The notes under the pieces are model-generated. The model was not told the DNA's origin and did no database searches. It saw only the letters and a program-made list of their open reading frames with translations. The translations under genes were made by a program, and so were the position numbers. From positions 24,129,038 to 24,193,037 of the forward strand of contig CM059577.1 in assembly GCA_030386875.1 (NCBI GenBank): DNA of 64,000 nt, read 5' to 3'. The DNA comes from Morinoia aosen. Lineage: Eukaryota; Arthropoda; Malacostraca; Amphipoda; Talitridae. Positions 11,677 to 23,928 of this stretch are shown here, in pieces (within the stretch, counting starts at the first letter, position 1; every line of letters begins with the position of its first letter).

Positions 11677-12988
11677 CTATGATGTAGCAAATCCAGTATT
11701 GCTACCTCGCGAAAGCCACCTGACCCAGCTGGTTATTCGGGACTGTCATGAGACTTGCAAGCATTTGGGAGTTCCCTCTACTCTTAACACCCTACGAAAT
11801 AAAGGTTACTGGGTCGCTAAGGGTCGATCCACGGTAAAATTAGTCCTCAAGGATTGTTCAATTTGTCAAAAATTCAACTCTTTACCATTCAGATACCCGC
11901 GAGTGGGCAGTTTACCAGAGTCTCGCGTTACTTACGTGCGCCCCTTTAAGAATGTAGGCGTAGACTTTACTGGTCATTTTTTCATTAAATTAGGTCCTAC
12001 TCCAACTAAAATGTACCTGCTCATATTCACTTGTTTAAGCATTAGAGCCATTCATTTGGAAATTGTTCAAGACATGTCAGCGTCATCTTTCTTGCAGGCA
12101 TTCGTGCGTTTCGTTAATCGATTCGGCACTCCTGATGCCATTTATAGCGATAATGCTCCAACCTTTGCCCAATCAGTAGAAATCCTTAACCAATCCCACC
12201 TGAACTCCTTGGTAAGCGAACATTTAGCGTTTAATAATATTAACCATATTAGGATCCCGCTGTATTCAGCATGGTTTGGTTCAGTTTGGGAGAGGCTGAT
12301 CGGAACTGTTAAGCGCTGCCTTTATAAATCTATTGGTCGCACGCGATTAGATTATTTTGCCTTCTTAACCTTAGTTTCAGATATTCAAAATGCAGTCAAT
12401 TCTAGACCGTTGTGTGATGGTAAAGGGGACGAGTTAGATTTTGTATCTCCAAATTCGTTCATTTCTCCCTTTCCTTCAGGTGCCCCTAACTTTGGTGCTC
12501 ACTCGGGCAGTGAGGTGGCGATGCCTTCCCGAGCGCGGCTTCTCGCGTCCCTTCAACTTAGAGACGAAATGCTAGAATCCTTCAAAGATTCATACTACAC
12601 GGAGTACTTGACTTCATTAAGAGATAGAAATAGGCATTCGTTTCAACCCAGGTGGTCTAATAGAATTCGTCTTGATGATGTAGTATTGATACGTTCTCCG
12701 ATGAAGGCTCGTCCTTTATGGTCAATGGGTAGGGTTACCAAACTATACGCGGCCAGTGATGGAAGTATTCGTTCCGTTCAACTCATGCGTCCTGATAAAA
12801 CCTATGGAGACTATGCCATCAGCATGCTTTACCCTATGGAAATGAACTGTGATTCAGTTAAAGCTAGCGTTCCTTTAGCATCCGATTCCCTATCGGATTC
12901 CCTGTCCCTTGCTAACCTAAGTGATCGCCCTTCTCGACCGCGACGCGCAGCGGCGGTGGAGTGTATGAATCGTCTATCTTCTCATTAG
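11677..12988 (+). pseudogene. Outer BEL/Pao integrase, 3' segment
   Basis: This is the continuation of the outer element's integrase after the inner insertion. The first four bases (CTAT) are the right target duplication. Codon TAT 11678-11680 is in the frame that joins to the left segment when one duplication copy is discounted. It contains the zinc-binding HETCKHLG and CSICQK, the core Asp in VGVDFTG near 11963, YSDNAPTF near 12149 and VWERL near 12290. It ends with a BEL-type C-terminus and a stop at 12986-12988. An apparent start at 11645 lies in the inner LTR and is not real. Identity to the inner element is clear but well below that of close copies, so the two are different families. 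Confidence 0.88.
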
Positions 12989-13022
12989 TTATCTTAGGCA
13001 AATTTGTGTTGTCTCTTCCCAG

Positions 13023-14634
13023 TGTATGAGAAATTTTTCCATGACGTGAATTTCTCATCGGCTCTAAATTAATTTGGTCTTTAATTATCTTCCAAAATAT
13101 TTGAACCCTACTTTTCCTTAAGAAATAAATCATAACTTTCAGTAGTAGTGTGGTGCATGGTGGCGTAAAGGTGGCAGATGCGCTCTCGTTGTGACGTCAT
13201 TTTGCTCTGAGATTGGGCGGACGGTGGATGCGCTGGCTGGTGCTCTCCGAGCCACGTCGACCCTGCTGGTTACCGGCTATTCCTCGCGCTATGAGGGTTG
13301 AAGTATCCTGACCTTGGTGCCCGTTCTTGCTCTTCTTTCATATCATATCCTATGTTTATTTTGTGTGACTGGCATATTTTCGTTTCGTTATATTTTCGTT
13401 GGCTCTCTTGCCGCAGTTGAAATTCTTGCTTGTCTTCATTGGCATTTAAATTACTTAACGACACCCTTGTGTCTAACATTGCCGGCGGCTTGCCGCGCTT
13501 GAAGCTTTTTATAAGCCTTAATTGAATGGGTTCACCTCTAAAAATTGATCTAAACTCTAACTAAAGTTTGGATTAGGTGTCCTATTCGAAGTGAATTGAT
13601 CTTATTAAAAGTCCAATGACCTTAACCTATTTTCCCTTAAATTCTTTCGGGCCTTAAAGGAAACTTTTTCCACTGAAGCCACAATTAAGTTCAGGTGTGT
13701 GCTAGCTTTGTTCTTCTGTGTTTGCTCTGTCGTGATTCATTTACAATATCCTCTCGTCGGTCGTATGTTGAGATTGTTTAGTTTGTTTATTTTTTTCAGT
13801 AAGCGGTGACCGCTCCATCGTATCGTTCTCTTCCCAATGGTCTTCATTCGGCCTTGCGGCCGCTGGTGTTTTCTTTAGTTTGTCGGCCGCTCTGCCTTAG
13901 GTACGTAAGGCTTGGTGGTGCCCCGTTACAGTTCAAAATTTATTCTTAACTTGATATTTTCTGAGCATAGTTAACAATCTGATTTTCATATTAGTGACCC
14001 AATTCGGTTTTATTAAGTTATCGCTAATTTTTCTTCTCTCGAATTCTTCCTGCAGCGGGAACACCCTCTGTCTTCTCTTGGTCGGGATACTTTCCCACAA
14101 TCTTAAGCAGTGCTGAGTTCGCTTCGCCCACCCCGTCTTTAATCGTGAACTGCGTCTGCTTGAGGCGCTGTGGAGCGCCCCATGCGTCTTACTCTACTCA
14201 AAATTAACCTTCCTTGTCTGCCCCGCTTTGACTCGAGCTGAGGTATTTTTAATGTAAATTTTAAACTGAGTTTATGTCTTGAATAAAATTATTGAAAACC
14301 CTAAATAATTTGGGGCTTGTTGACGGCATAGCCGTTTTGATGCTTCCTTTTGCCCTGTTGGGAATATAATAAACTAAATGCGGAGTGAAAATCTGCGTGA
14401 ATTAAAATTTCTGTTCTTTTCATCCCCTTCCTTCCGCGTGTCAGATATCCTTTAGCGCCCGTCTAAGTGAAAATTCTGACAACGTCAGCAAATCCACACA
14501 GTCGACGAAATAAAAACTGGTTTGACCCTACCTTGTTTCTTCTACCGTGACTAAAAGCTTTGTTCTCAGGTACCGCACACGAGATTTTGACGTTCATTGG
14601 GAATGAGAGAAGGTCGCATGATTTCTGACATACA
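13023..14634 (+). repeat. Probable 3' LTR of outer BEL/Pao element
   Basis: It starts 34 bp after the integrase stop with TGTATGAG and ends CATACA (14629-14634), a 6-bp inverted match. The length of 1612 bp resembles the 1735 bp of the inner LTR. An inverted repeat (ATGAGAAAT...ATTTCTCAT, 13026-13058) lies at the start, and AATAAA is at 14508. The block AAGTTCAGGTGTG near 13690 is also found in the inner LTR near 3382. The right boundary is inferred and could lie earlier, for example near 14442. Confidence 0.55.
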
Positions 14635-14671
14635 CCTACATACCGTACCATGCCCCCCACACGCCACTCAC

Positions 14672-14797
14672 CGGGGCGCCCTCCGCCTCACAGTCGCACT
14701 CGGCCACCAGCAGCACCTCCAGCGTGAGGCGATCCTGGAATGTGGTCACGTTCACCGTCAGCGCCCTCTGCCGGGGGTCCTGGGGCACGTGCTCCGC
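14672..14797 (-). CDS. Integrin beta exon 10: hybrid domain end and first I-EGF cysteines
   Basis: The exon has 42 codons, phase 0, after a strong acceptor (TCTCCCTCCTGCAG), with donor GTGAGT. It encodes AEHVPQDPRQRALTVNVTTF, QDRLTLEVLLVAECDCEAEG and AP. The usual Cys-Pro at the strand start is Val-Pro, and the usual third cysteine after CDC is not seen here; it may be in the next exon. The last exon in the window; the probable outer BEL LTR ends 37 bp into the following intron. Confidence 0.87.
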
Positions 14798-14814
14798 CTG
14801 CAGGAGGGAGACGC

Positions 14815-15250
14815 CCTTTAGTTCGGGCTCAGGTGGCGGGTGTAATTGTACTGGGATTGGTCTTTAATTGTTAGGGCTATCTAAGAGGAAGTAAGGGTGA
14901 TACCTTTCTCAGTGAATGGGTGAAATTTATTACTGTTTTGCTTGTTCATTTGCTGACTTGTTTGTTTGTTTTCTTGTTTCATTTTTTGTTTCCTTGCTTG
15001 TTTGTTTGCCTGTTCACGTGCTTGGTTGTCGTTCCTCTTTTCACTCTGTAAACTGGATACCTTTACACTCTTTTTTGACAGCAAATTTCTATTTTATTAA
15101 TGCAATTCATTTATACTGAACGAAATTCACTTATACCAGCAGAAATTCATTAAAACTGGCTGACAAACTTATACCAGCTGAAATTCATTTATTCTGAATG
15201 AAATTTATTTATTCTGAATGAAATTAATTTACAAGGAATCCAATCTGAAT
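14815..15250. repeat. Simple and tandem repeats upstream of exon 10
   Basis: A CTTGTTTG-like tetramer/octamer run occupies 14936-15035. A degenerate 22-bp unit (GAAATTCATTTATACTGAAT-like) follows at about 15090-15235. Both are in intron 9 on the acceptor side of exon 10. Confidence 0.65.
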
Positions 15251-15639
15251 CAGATTGTTCCTTCACGAGTAAGCGATGATTGTTCTGAAAAGAACTTTTT
15301 TGATAAGAGGCAACGTTATTAAATTTCGTTTTGTAGGAACTATACCGCAAATTCAACACGACTTGGATAAAAATCTTTAGCGAAATGGGAAATGAGTGTT
15401 GACCATGATCGTACGCAGGTCACTCCGTACACTTTTATTCGATTTGAATAAAAAAAACTTGTGCAGCCTTACGAGTCAATGTAGGCCTACGTGGATTACT
15501 CTCAAAATAGTCCGATAAAAATTCGGAATTATTGGTTTCCTCGCCATCTCGGTAGCATGGCATTTGGTGACTGGTCGATGAGTTGGGCTAGGTGTCCTGG
15601 ATTATGTCACTGTTTCTGAATGTCTGAGTCACGCACACT

Positions 15640-15860
15640 GCTTCTACATTATCTTACTGCGCATAGCTATGTGTTCTAAGTAATCTGCGCCTACATTATC
15701 TTACTGTATCCAGATATTTTTTCCGTATAATTTTCATCTAGGTTATCCTGCAGTGTCTAGATATCTGTTCCAAGTAATTTGCATAAAGATTACCCTATAG
15801 CCTCTAGATATTCGCTCTAAATAATCTGAGGCTACATCGTCCTACTGCGTTTGGTTGATG
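15640..15860. repeat. Degenerate 60-bp tandem repeat in intron 9
   Basis: Three to four diverged copies of a unit with TCTAGATAT, TCTAAGTAATCTGCG and CTACATTATCTTACTG-like segments. Confidence 0.55.
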
Positions 15861-16394
15861 CCTGTCTATAATCACTATATTTTGCACCGTAAACTAAGCG
15901 CATACCTGCTTCTCCGTACTGGACTTTCACTTCATTGTCGTTGAAATATTTTTTTAATCGATGGACCGCTAAATGCAAGCCAGAAATCGCTTTCTCCAAT
16001 GCAATGCGTCATTCACGCAACAGCATCTGTGCACGTCAGACTTTAAACTTTCAAATCCTTATAGACCTTTAACTCTGCAAGGATTGTCGCCGGGATCGTT
16101 ACGGAGTGAAATGTGTTTATTTAGAAGTTTCAGACATTAGAAGAAATTAATTATGCAATTAGAAGAATTTTTGGACATCCTGTGTTTGAAGAAGATAGCT
16201 CTCAGGATGGATGCACTCATTTTTCTTAAACCTGTGGTTTTGAAGGCTACTTTTAGTGAATATGAGAGAATCTTGCAAGCGATGGCTGGATTTTCGTTGA
16301 AGATAATAAAAAGCAAAATGGTTTTTGCCTCCATTCTTGCTTTGTTTCATCGTAAAAATGAGCTTCTGCTCAACGATGTGAACACGTCGAGTAA

Positions 16395-16558
16395 AATAGA
16401 TATGTCATTTAAAATAAATACGTGAAGTTAAAATAGATACGTGCACGCGTAAATGGAAGCGCAAAAAATGGAAGGGTAGGTCCTCGAGTTTCAACATCAT
16501 GCTACACAAACCTCACCTTTTGCGGACATAACTAGTTAACTATTCAACTAATAACATG
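16395..16558 (+). repeat. Dispersed repeat, plus copy of an inverted pair
   Basis: A segment of about 163 bp whose reverse complement is found with few changes at 25155-25320. The shared core includes CTCGAGTTTCAACATCATGC and TTAACTATTCAACTAATAAC. The two copies lie in introns 9 and 7 and so bracket exons 8 and 9. Confidence 0.85.
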
Positions 16559-16624
16559 CTTGATTTAAGATTTACGTCACTAAGACTAACTTCAATTTTC
16601 AGAAATTAAAGGTCGTATGTGATT

Positions 16625-16788
16625 ACATATAATTCAAGAACAGTCTGTAGGTGCGCGAGAGAATGCAGTATAATTCCAGAATTGACTGTAGGTGCGCGAG
16701 AGGACGATGTATAATTCAAGACTTACATATAGGTGGGCGAGAGGACGATGATAATTCAAGACCTGACTGCAGGCGGGCGGGAGTCTCA
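16625..16788. repeat. Tandem repeat of about 50 bp after exon 9 donor
   Basis: Three diverged copies of TATAATTCAAGAC...GTAGGTGCGCGAGAG. The array reaches the splice donor of exon 9. Confidence 0.75.
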
Positions 16789-16789
16789 C

Positions 16790-16957
16790 CGTGATCTGTG
16801 CGATGAATTCGACCTCGTCGCCCTCCTTGATGCCCCTGCAGGAGGCGGTGGGCAGGGTGGGCCCGCCCCCGAGGCAGGAGCTGAAGTAGCGCACGGACAC
16901 CGCCGCGCCCGCCTCCCCGGACACCGTGTCCGTCAGCTTCACTTCCGAACTGATCCG
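16790..16957 (-). CDS. Integrin beta exon 9: hybrid domain, second part
   Basis: The exon has 56 codons, phase 0. It reads RISSEVKLTDTVSGEAGAAV then SVRYFSSCLGGGPTLPTASC and RGIKEGDEVEFIAQIT. The two hybrid-domain cysteines and the C.GI..GDEV.F motif are kept. The acceptor is CCCCACAG and the donor GTGAGA. Repeats of about 50 bp start right after the donor, and TTGTTATTGG repeats lie just upstream of the acceptor. Confidence 0.92.
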
Positions 16958-16959
16958 CT

Positions 16960-17400
16960 GTGGGGACGGGGGGAGGATGGTTATTGGGGTTGTTATCGGA
17001 GTTGTTATTGGGGTTATTACTGGAGTTGTTTTTTGGCTGCGACTGTGTGATGCTGTTACGTGATAACAGTGAGGTTATTACAGAGGGTGATGAAAGTCAA
17101 GTGATAGCATTTACCAGATAACAGTAGAACAGGGTTGTTATTGGGGCCGTGACTAGGTGATGCTGTTACGTGATAAGTGAGGTGATAACAGTGGGTGATA
17201 AAGGTTACCTGATATCAGTTACGTACTAACGGTTGCCGTATAACATTTACGTAATTACAGTTTTCTGATAACAGGTATCTTAAAATGATTAACAGAATAA
17301 AAGCTATGTGATAATAGTTACGTGAAAACAATGAGGTTACAATAGTTAATCAATAACAGTTGCACGATAACAGTGACAAAGTAAACAATTATTGTAGAAA
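16960..17400. repeat. Degenerate repeats upstream of exon 9 acceptor
   Basis: TTATTGGGGTTGTTA-like units at 16978-17035 are followed by many GTGATAACAGTTACGTGATAA-like units up to about 17400. Confidence 0.65.
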
Positions 17401-17459
17401 TTAGTGACAACAATTGTGACTAAAGACGATAACGATGATCAATAAGACCCATAAGTGCT

Positions 17460-18235
17460 GTTGATGTGTGATCTGTCTCTTAGCAATATTTATAGTGATG
17501 GTGGGCAATACTTTTGGTGATGGTGGGCAATGTTTATGGAGATGGTGGGCAATATTTATGGTGATGAAGTTATTATTTATGGTGATGGTGGGCAATATTT
17601 ATGGTGATGGTGGGCAATACTTTTGGTGATGGTGGGCAATGTTTATGGAGATGGTGGGCAATATTTATGGTGATGGTGGGCAATACTTTTGGTGATGGTG
17701 GGCAATGTTTATGGAGATGGTGGGCAAAATATTTATGGTGATGAGGTTATTATTTATGGTGATGGTGGGCAATATTTATGGTGATGGTGGGCAATATTTA
17801 TGATGATGGTGGGCAATATTTATGATGATGGTGGGCAATATTTATGATGATGGTGGGCAATATTTATGGTGATGAGGCTATTATTTATGGTGATGATGGG
17901 CTATATTTATAGTGACACTGGCTAATGTTTATGATGCTGTTCACCAATATTTATGGTGATGGTTGCCAATATTTATAGTGATGGTGGGCGATATTCATGG
18001 TGATGAACCAATATTTATGGTGATTGGGCCATTATTTATTGTGATGGTGGCCAATATTCATGGTGATGATGGGCATTATTCATGGCAATGGTGGGCAATA
18101 TTTATGGCGATGGTATACAATATATATGGTGATGATGGATAAAATTAATGGAAATATTATGCAATATTTATGATGTTGGAGGGCACGATTATGGGGATGG
18201 TAGGCAATTTTCAATAGCATTATAAACCAGTCGTT
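17460..18235. repeat. Minisatellite with 20-24 bp unit (GGTGATGGTGGGCAATATTT)
   Basis: About 30 copies in intron 8. Copies are cleanest at 17500-17870 and decay toward 18235, next to the heptamer array. Short open frames in it are not genes. Confidence 0.9.
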
Positions 18236-18269
18236 GGAAAGTGACAGGTAGAAGACAAAACCCATGTGT

Positions 18270-21163
18270 CACGAGACACAAAACACGACACACAACACAC
18301 GAGACGCAAGATAGGACACACGACACACGAGACACGAGACGCAAGATAGGACACACGACACACAACACACGAGACACGAGACGCAAGATAAGACACACGA
18401 CACGACACACGAGACACGAGACACCCAAGACACGACACACGAGACAATCAAGACGCGACACACACGAGACACGAGACACCCAAGACACGATACACGACAT
18501 ACGAGACACACAAGACACGACACACGAGACACCCAAGAAACGACACACGACACACGAGACACCCAAGACACGAAACACACGACACACGACACACGAGACA
18601 CGAGACACCCAAGACACGAAACACCCGAGAGGACACACGACACACGACACACGAGACACGAGACACGAGACACCAAGACACGAAACACACGAGAGGACAC
18701 ACGACACACGACACACGAGACACCCAAGACACGAAACACACGACACACGACACACGACACACGAGACACCCAAGACACGAAACACACGACACACGACACA
18801 CGAGACACGAGACACCCAAGACACGAAACACACGACACACGACACACGAGACACGAGACACCCAAGACACGAAACACACGAGAGGACACACGACACACGA
18901 CACACGACACACGAGACACCCAAGACACGAAACACACGACACACGACACACGACACACGAGACACCCAAGACACGAAACACACGACACACGACACACGAG
19001 ACACCCAAGACACGAAACACACGACACACGACACACGAGACACGAGACACCCAAGACACGAAACACCCGAGAGGACACACGACACACGACACACGACACA
19101 CGAGACACCCAAGACACGAAACACACGACACACGACACACGAGACACGAGACACCCAAGACACGAAACACACGACACACGACACACGAGACACGAGACAC
19201 CCAAGACACGAAACACACGACACACGACACACGAGACACGAGACACCCAAGACACGAAACACACGAGAGGACACACGACACACGACACACGAGACACCCA
19301 AGACACGAAACACACGACACACGACACACGAGACACCCAAGACACGAAACACACGACACACGACACACGAGACACCCAAGACACGAAACACACGACACAC
19401 GACACACGACACACGAGACACCCAAGACACGAAACACACGACACACGACACACGAGACACCCAAGACACGAAACACACGACACACGACACACGAGACACG
19501 AGACACCCAAGACACGAAACACCCGAGAGGACACACGACACACGACACACGAGACACGAGACACCCAAGACACGAAACACATGAGAGGACACACGACACA
19601 CGACACACGAGACACGAGACACCCAAGACACGAAACACATGAGAGGACACACGACACACGACACACGACACACGAGACACCCAAGACACCAAACACACGA
19701 GAGGACACACGACACACGACACCCGAGACACGAGACACCCAAGACACGAAACACACGAGAGGAAACACGACACACGACACACGACACACGACACAAGACA
19801 TGCGAGACACGAGACACCCAAGACACGACACACGAGACACACGACACACGACACACGACACACGAGACACGAGACACCCAAGACACGACACACGAGACAC
19901 GACACACGACACACGACACACGACACACGAGACACGAGACACCCAAGACACGACACACGAGACACGACACACGACACACGACACACGACACACAACACAC
20001 GACACACGACACACGACACACGAGACACGAGACACCCAAGACACGACACACGAGACACGAGACACCCAAGACACGAAACACACGAAAGGACACACGACAC
20101 AAGACACACGAGACACGAGACACCCAAGACACGACACACGAGACACGAGACACCCAAGACACGAGACACACGAGAGGACACACGACACACGACACACGAG
20201 ACACACGACACACGACACACGACACCCAAGCCACGACACACGAGACACGGGACACCCAAGACACGAAACACACGAGAGGACACACGACACACGAGACACA
20301 CGACACACGACACACGACACACGAGACACGACACACGAGACACACGACACACGAGGCACACGACACACGACACACGACACACGACACACGAGACACCCAA
20401 GACATGAAACACACGAGAGGACACACGACACACGACACACGACACACGACACACGACACACGAGACACGAGACACGAGACACCCAAGACACGAAACACAC
20501 GAGAGGACACACGAGACACACGACACACGACACACGAGACACGACACACGAGACACACGACACACGAGGCATACGAGACACCCAAGACACCCAAGACATG
20601 AAACACACGAGAGGACACACGACACACGACACACGAGACACGAGACACCCAAGACACGAAACACACGAGAGAACACACGACATTCGAGACACACGACACA
20701 CGAGACACACGACACACGACACACGAGGCACACGACACACGAGACACACGACACACGACACACGACACACGAGACACGAGACACCCAAGACACGAAACAC
20801 ACGAGAGGACACACGACACACGACACACGACACACGAGACACGAGACACCAAAGACACGAGACACCAAAGACACGAAACACACGAGAGGACACACGACAC
20901 ACGACACACGAGACACACGACACACGACACACGACACACGACACACGAGACACGAGACACCCAAGACACGAAACACACGAGAGGACACACGACACACGAC
21001 ACACGACACACGACACACAACACACGACACACGAGACACGGGACACCCAAGACACGAAACACACGAGAAGACACACGACACACGACACACGACATACGAG
21101 ACACGAGACACCGAAGACACGAAACACACGAGAGGACACACGACACACGAGACACGAGACACC
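18270..21163. repeat. Heptamer-based minisatellite, left block
   Basis: Built from ACACGAC, ACACGAG and ACACGAA heptamers with a longer spacer ACACCCAAG and a GAGAGGACAC variant, forming higher-order units of about 40-60 bp. Three minus frames and long plus frames are open at once because the units lack stops; the very long predicted proteins are artefacts. It was one array with 22437-23928 before the LTR-like insertion at 21164. Confidence 0.95.
21160..21163. repeat. Target site duplication CACC, left copy
   Basis: CACC directly precedes 21164 and recurs at 22437-22440. Discounting the insert and one copy recreates the array's normal GACACCCAAGACACG unit. Confidence 0.85.
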
Positions 21164-22436
21164 TGTATGAGTCGGGTTTTTCTTCCGCTCTTTCTTGCCT
21201 TATGGCCTTAACGTTCATTTAATCCGCGTCAATCATGAAGTATATGATTAGGTTTATTGAAGATACATCGGCCAAGATTATATAATTCGGGTTATTTTCT
21301 GCCCGCCTTATTCGGATGACGTTACGTTAAAGTTCTAAGAAAAGTAGCGTATGATCGCTGCCACCAGGAGCGGATAGCTCCGACTAAGCTTAGATATGAA
21401 ATAATCGTGCGAAATTCCTTGGTAGCAATGGCTTATGGCTGGCACGTGTTTCTTATGCCCTTTTGAGAGAGATGAGAGAGAGGATACAGATGAGGCCCAG
21501 GTTTTCTTTTATTTACTGATGGGAAGGCAAGTACGGATGGCAAGAGCACACGAGGTAAAAACAACAGGTACAATATCGGGGGACAATACGACCATCACCT
21601 CACGATCTTCCTTCGATCGATTTCTCACGACAACAGACTGTGTACAAACAGCCAACACACGAGCCAAGGAATGGGTAACCACCGAAAGTATGAGCCAAGG
21701 TAAGCGTATAGCAAACGCTTGAAATCATGCGCCCTCAAAACAAGTCAATGGATTTTCGTTGATCGTGCCACGCTCTACTCGAACACGGTCTCGAAATTCA
21801 ACTATTGAAGATATGGGCTTTTACTATCAACTCAAATTCCTAAGTATCAAAACCGGTTGTTCGTCGTACTCCTCAACTGCACTCTAGAACGTCCGTTCAC
21901 GACCACGGCTCTCTACACCGTTCTCAACGACGGCTACCCGCGAAGTGTCCTCCGCTCGTCCGACACAACTCCTGCTCGGACAGTGCTCACCCCTCCCAAG
22001 GGGGAGGGGGGTCACTGCACGAGCCGGGCAGCAACGGGGCGAGAGGGTTCTGAGCTTCGCCTCCCTCTACCCAACCGGGGTGCGGCTGGGGGAGAGGGGT
22101 CGGGTCTCATGCCCCTGCCCGCCTCCCGCTACGGCACATTAAATAAAGGTCGACCGTGAGAGCACGCTAGATGCAGCTCCGGCTAAAGGTCCCGTGTTTT
22201 ATTACTGTGTGGCTGTATATGCCCGCGCTTCGAATGATCCCATTTACTACGGGGAGGCATTCTCGTTTGAGAACGTCTCTCTTATATCTTTCCCAAGACC
22301 ATAGCACGAAAGCCGGTCGTTATTTTATGACCCGTGTAATCTGAGATCCAGCCTTATGATTAAATATATTCTTTTCGCTCGGCAATGCCAACTATAAAGA
22401 TGGAATGAATCTGACTTCGTACCCTGACTTTATACA
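21164..22436. mobile_element. Probable solo LTR inserted in the minisatellite
   Basis: A 1273-bp non-repetitive block starting TGTATGAG and ending TTTATACA. It has inverted TGTAT/ATACA ends, a 4-bp CACC duplication and an ATTAAATAAA poly(A) signal near 22138. It has no long coding frame, which suggests a solo LTR left by recombination between two LTRs. The first eight bases equal those of the probable outer BEL LTR (13023), so a BEL/Pao family is likely, but the rest differs. Orientation is inferred as plus from the AATAAA position. A short non-autonomous element is the alternative. Confidence 0.7.
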
Positions 22437-23928
22437 CACCCAAGACACGACACACGAGATACCAGACACCCAAGGCACGACACACGAGAGGACACACGAC
22501 ACACGAGACACGAGACACCCAAGACACGACACACGACACACGAGACACCCAAGACACGACACACGACACACGACACACGAGACACACAAGACACGACACA
22601 CGACACACGAGACACGAGACACCCAAGACACGAAACACACGAGACACGAGACACCCAAGACATGACACACGACACACGACACACGAGACACGAGACACCT
22701 AAGACACGAAACACACGTGAGGACACACGACACACGACACACGAGACACGAGACCCCCAAGACACGAAACACACGAGACACGAGACACCCAAGACACGAC
22801 ACACGAGACACGAGACACCCAAGACACGACACACGAGACACCCAAGACACGACACACGAGACACGAGACACCCAAGACACGACACACGAGACACGAGACG
22901 CCCAAGCCACGACACACGAGACACGAGACACGAGACACCCAAGACACGACACACGAGACACGAGACACCCAAGCCACGACACACGAGACACGAGACACGA
23001 GACACCCAAGACACGACACACGAGACACGAGACACCCAAGCCACGACACACGAGACACGAGACACGAGACACCCAAGACACGACACACGAGACACGAGAC
23101 ACCCAAGACACGACACACGAGACACGAGACACCCAAGACACGACACACGAGACACCCAAGACACGACACACGAGACACGAGACACCCAAGACACGACACA
23201 CGAGACACGAGACACCCAAGCCACGACACACGACACACGAGACACGAGACACCCAAGACACGAAACACACGAGAGGACGCACGACACACGACACACGAGA
23301 CACACGACACACGACACCCAAGACACGACACACGAGACACCCAAGACACGAAACACACGAGAGGACACACGACACACGACACACGAGACACGAGACTCCC
23401 AAGACACGACGCAGGACACACGAGACACCCAAGGCACGACACACGAGAGGACACATGACACACGAGACACGAGACACCCAAGATACGACACACGAGACAC
23501 GAGACACCCAAGACACGACACACGAGACACGAAACACCCAAGATACGACACACGAGACACCCAAGACACGACACACGACACACGAGACACCCAAGACACG
23601 ACACACGAGAGGACACACGACACACGACACACGAGACACCCAAGACACGACACACGAGAGGACACACGACACACGAGACACGAGACTCCCAAGACACGAC
23701 GCAGGACACACGAGACACCCAAGGCACGACACACGAGAGGACACATGACACACGAGACACGAGACACCCAAGATACGACACACGAGACACCCAAGACACG
23801 GCACACGAGACACGAGACACCCAAGACACGACACACGAGACACGAAACACCCAAGACACGACACACGAGAGGACACACGACACACGAGACACGAGACACA
23901 CGAGACCCACGAGACACACGAGACCCAC
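22437..23928. repeat. Heptamer-based minisatellite, right block, abutting exon 8
   Basis: Same units as 18270-21163, richer in ACACGAGACACCCAAGACACG. The block runs without a gap into the exon 8 splice donor: the first intron bases are GTGGGTCTCGTGTGTCTCGT on the minus strand. The first four bases are the right CACC duplication of the inserted element. Confidence 0.95.

Larger units (their letters stand above)
1..14634 (+). mobile_element. Outer BEL/Pao LTR retrotransposon, left end outside window
   Basis: This element provides the coding sequence at 1-2625 and 11677-12988 and a probable 3' LTR at 13023-14634. Its gag, the protease active site and the 5' LTR lie left of the window. It is interrupted by a complete second BEL element at 2626-11676. 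Assignment to BEL/Pao rests on the A17-type protease region, an RT with YVDN at the active site, and an integrase with the DNAPxF and WER signatures. It lies antisense to the integrin gene, apparently in intron 10. The right boundary is inferred from matching TGTATG and CATACA ends, not from a target duplication, because the left end is missing. Confidence 0.8.

Noticed and set aside
14798-14827. Ten extra codons at the start of exon 10 using an upstream AG
   Set aside because: The pyrimidine-rich acceptor TCTCCCTCCTGCAG at 14797 is stronger and gives the better fit to the hybrid-domain spacing.
18189-21218. Open frames of about 900-1000 codons on the minus strand and 529 on the plus strand
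   Set aside because: They are products of a stop-free heptamer repeat: several frames on both strands are open at once and all encode the same low-complexity words.
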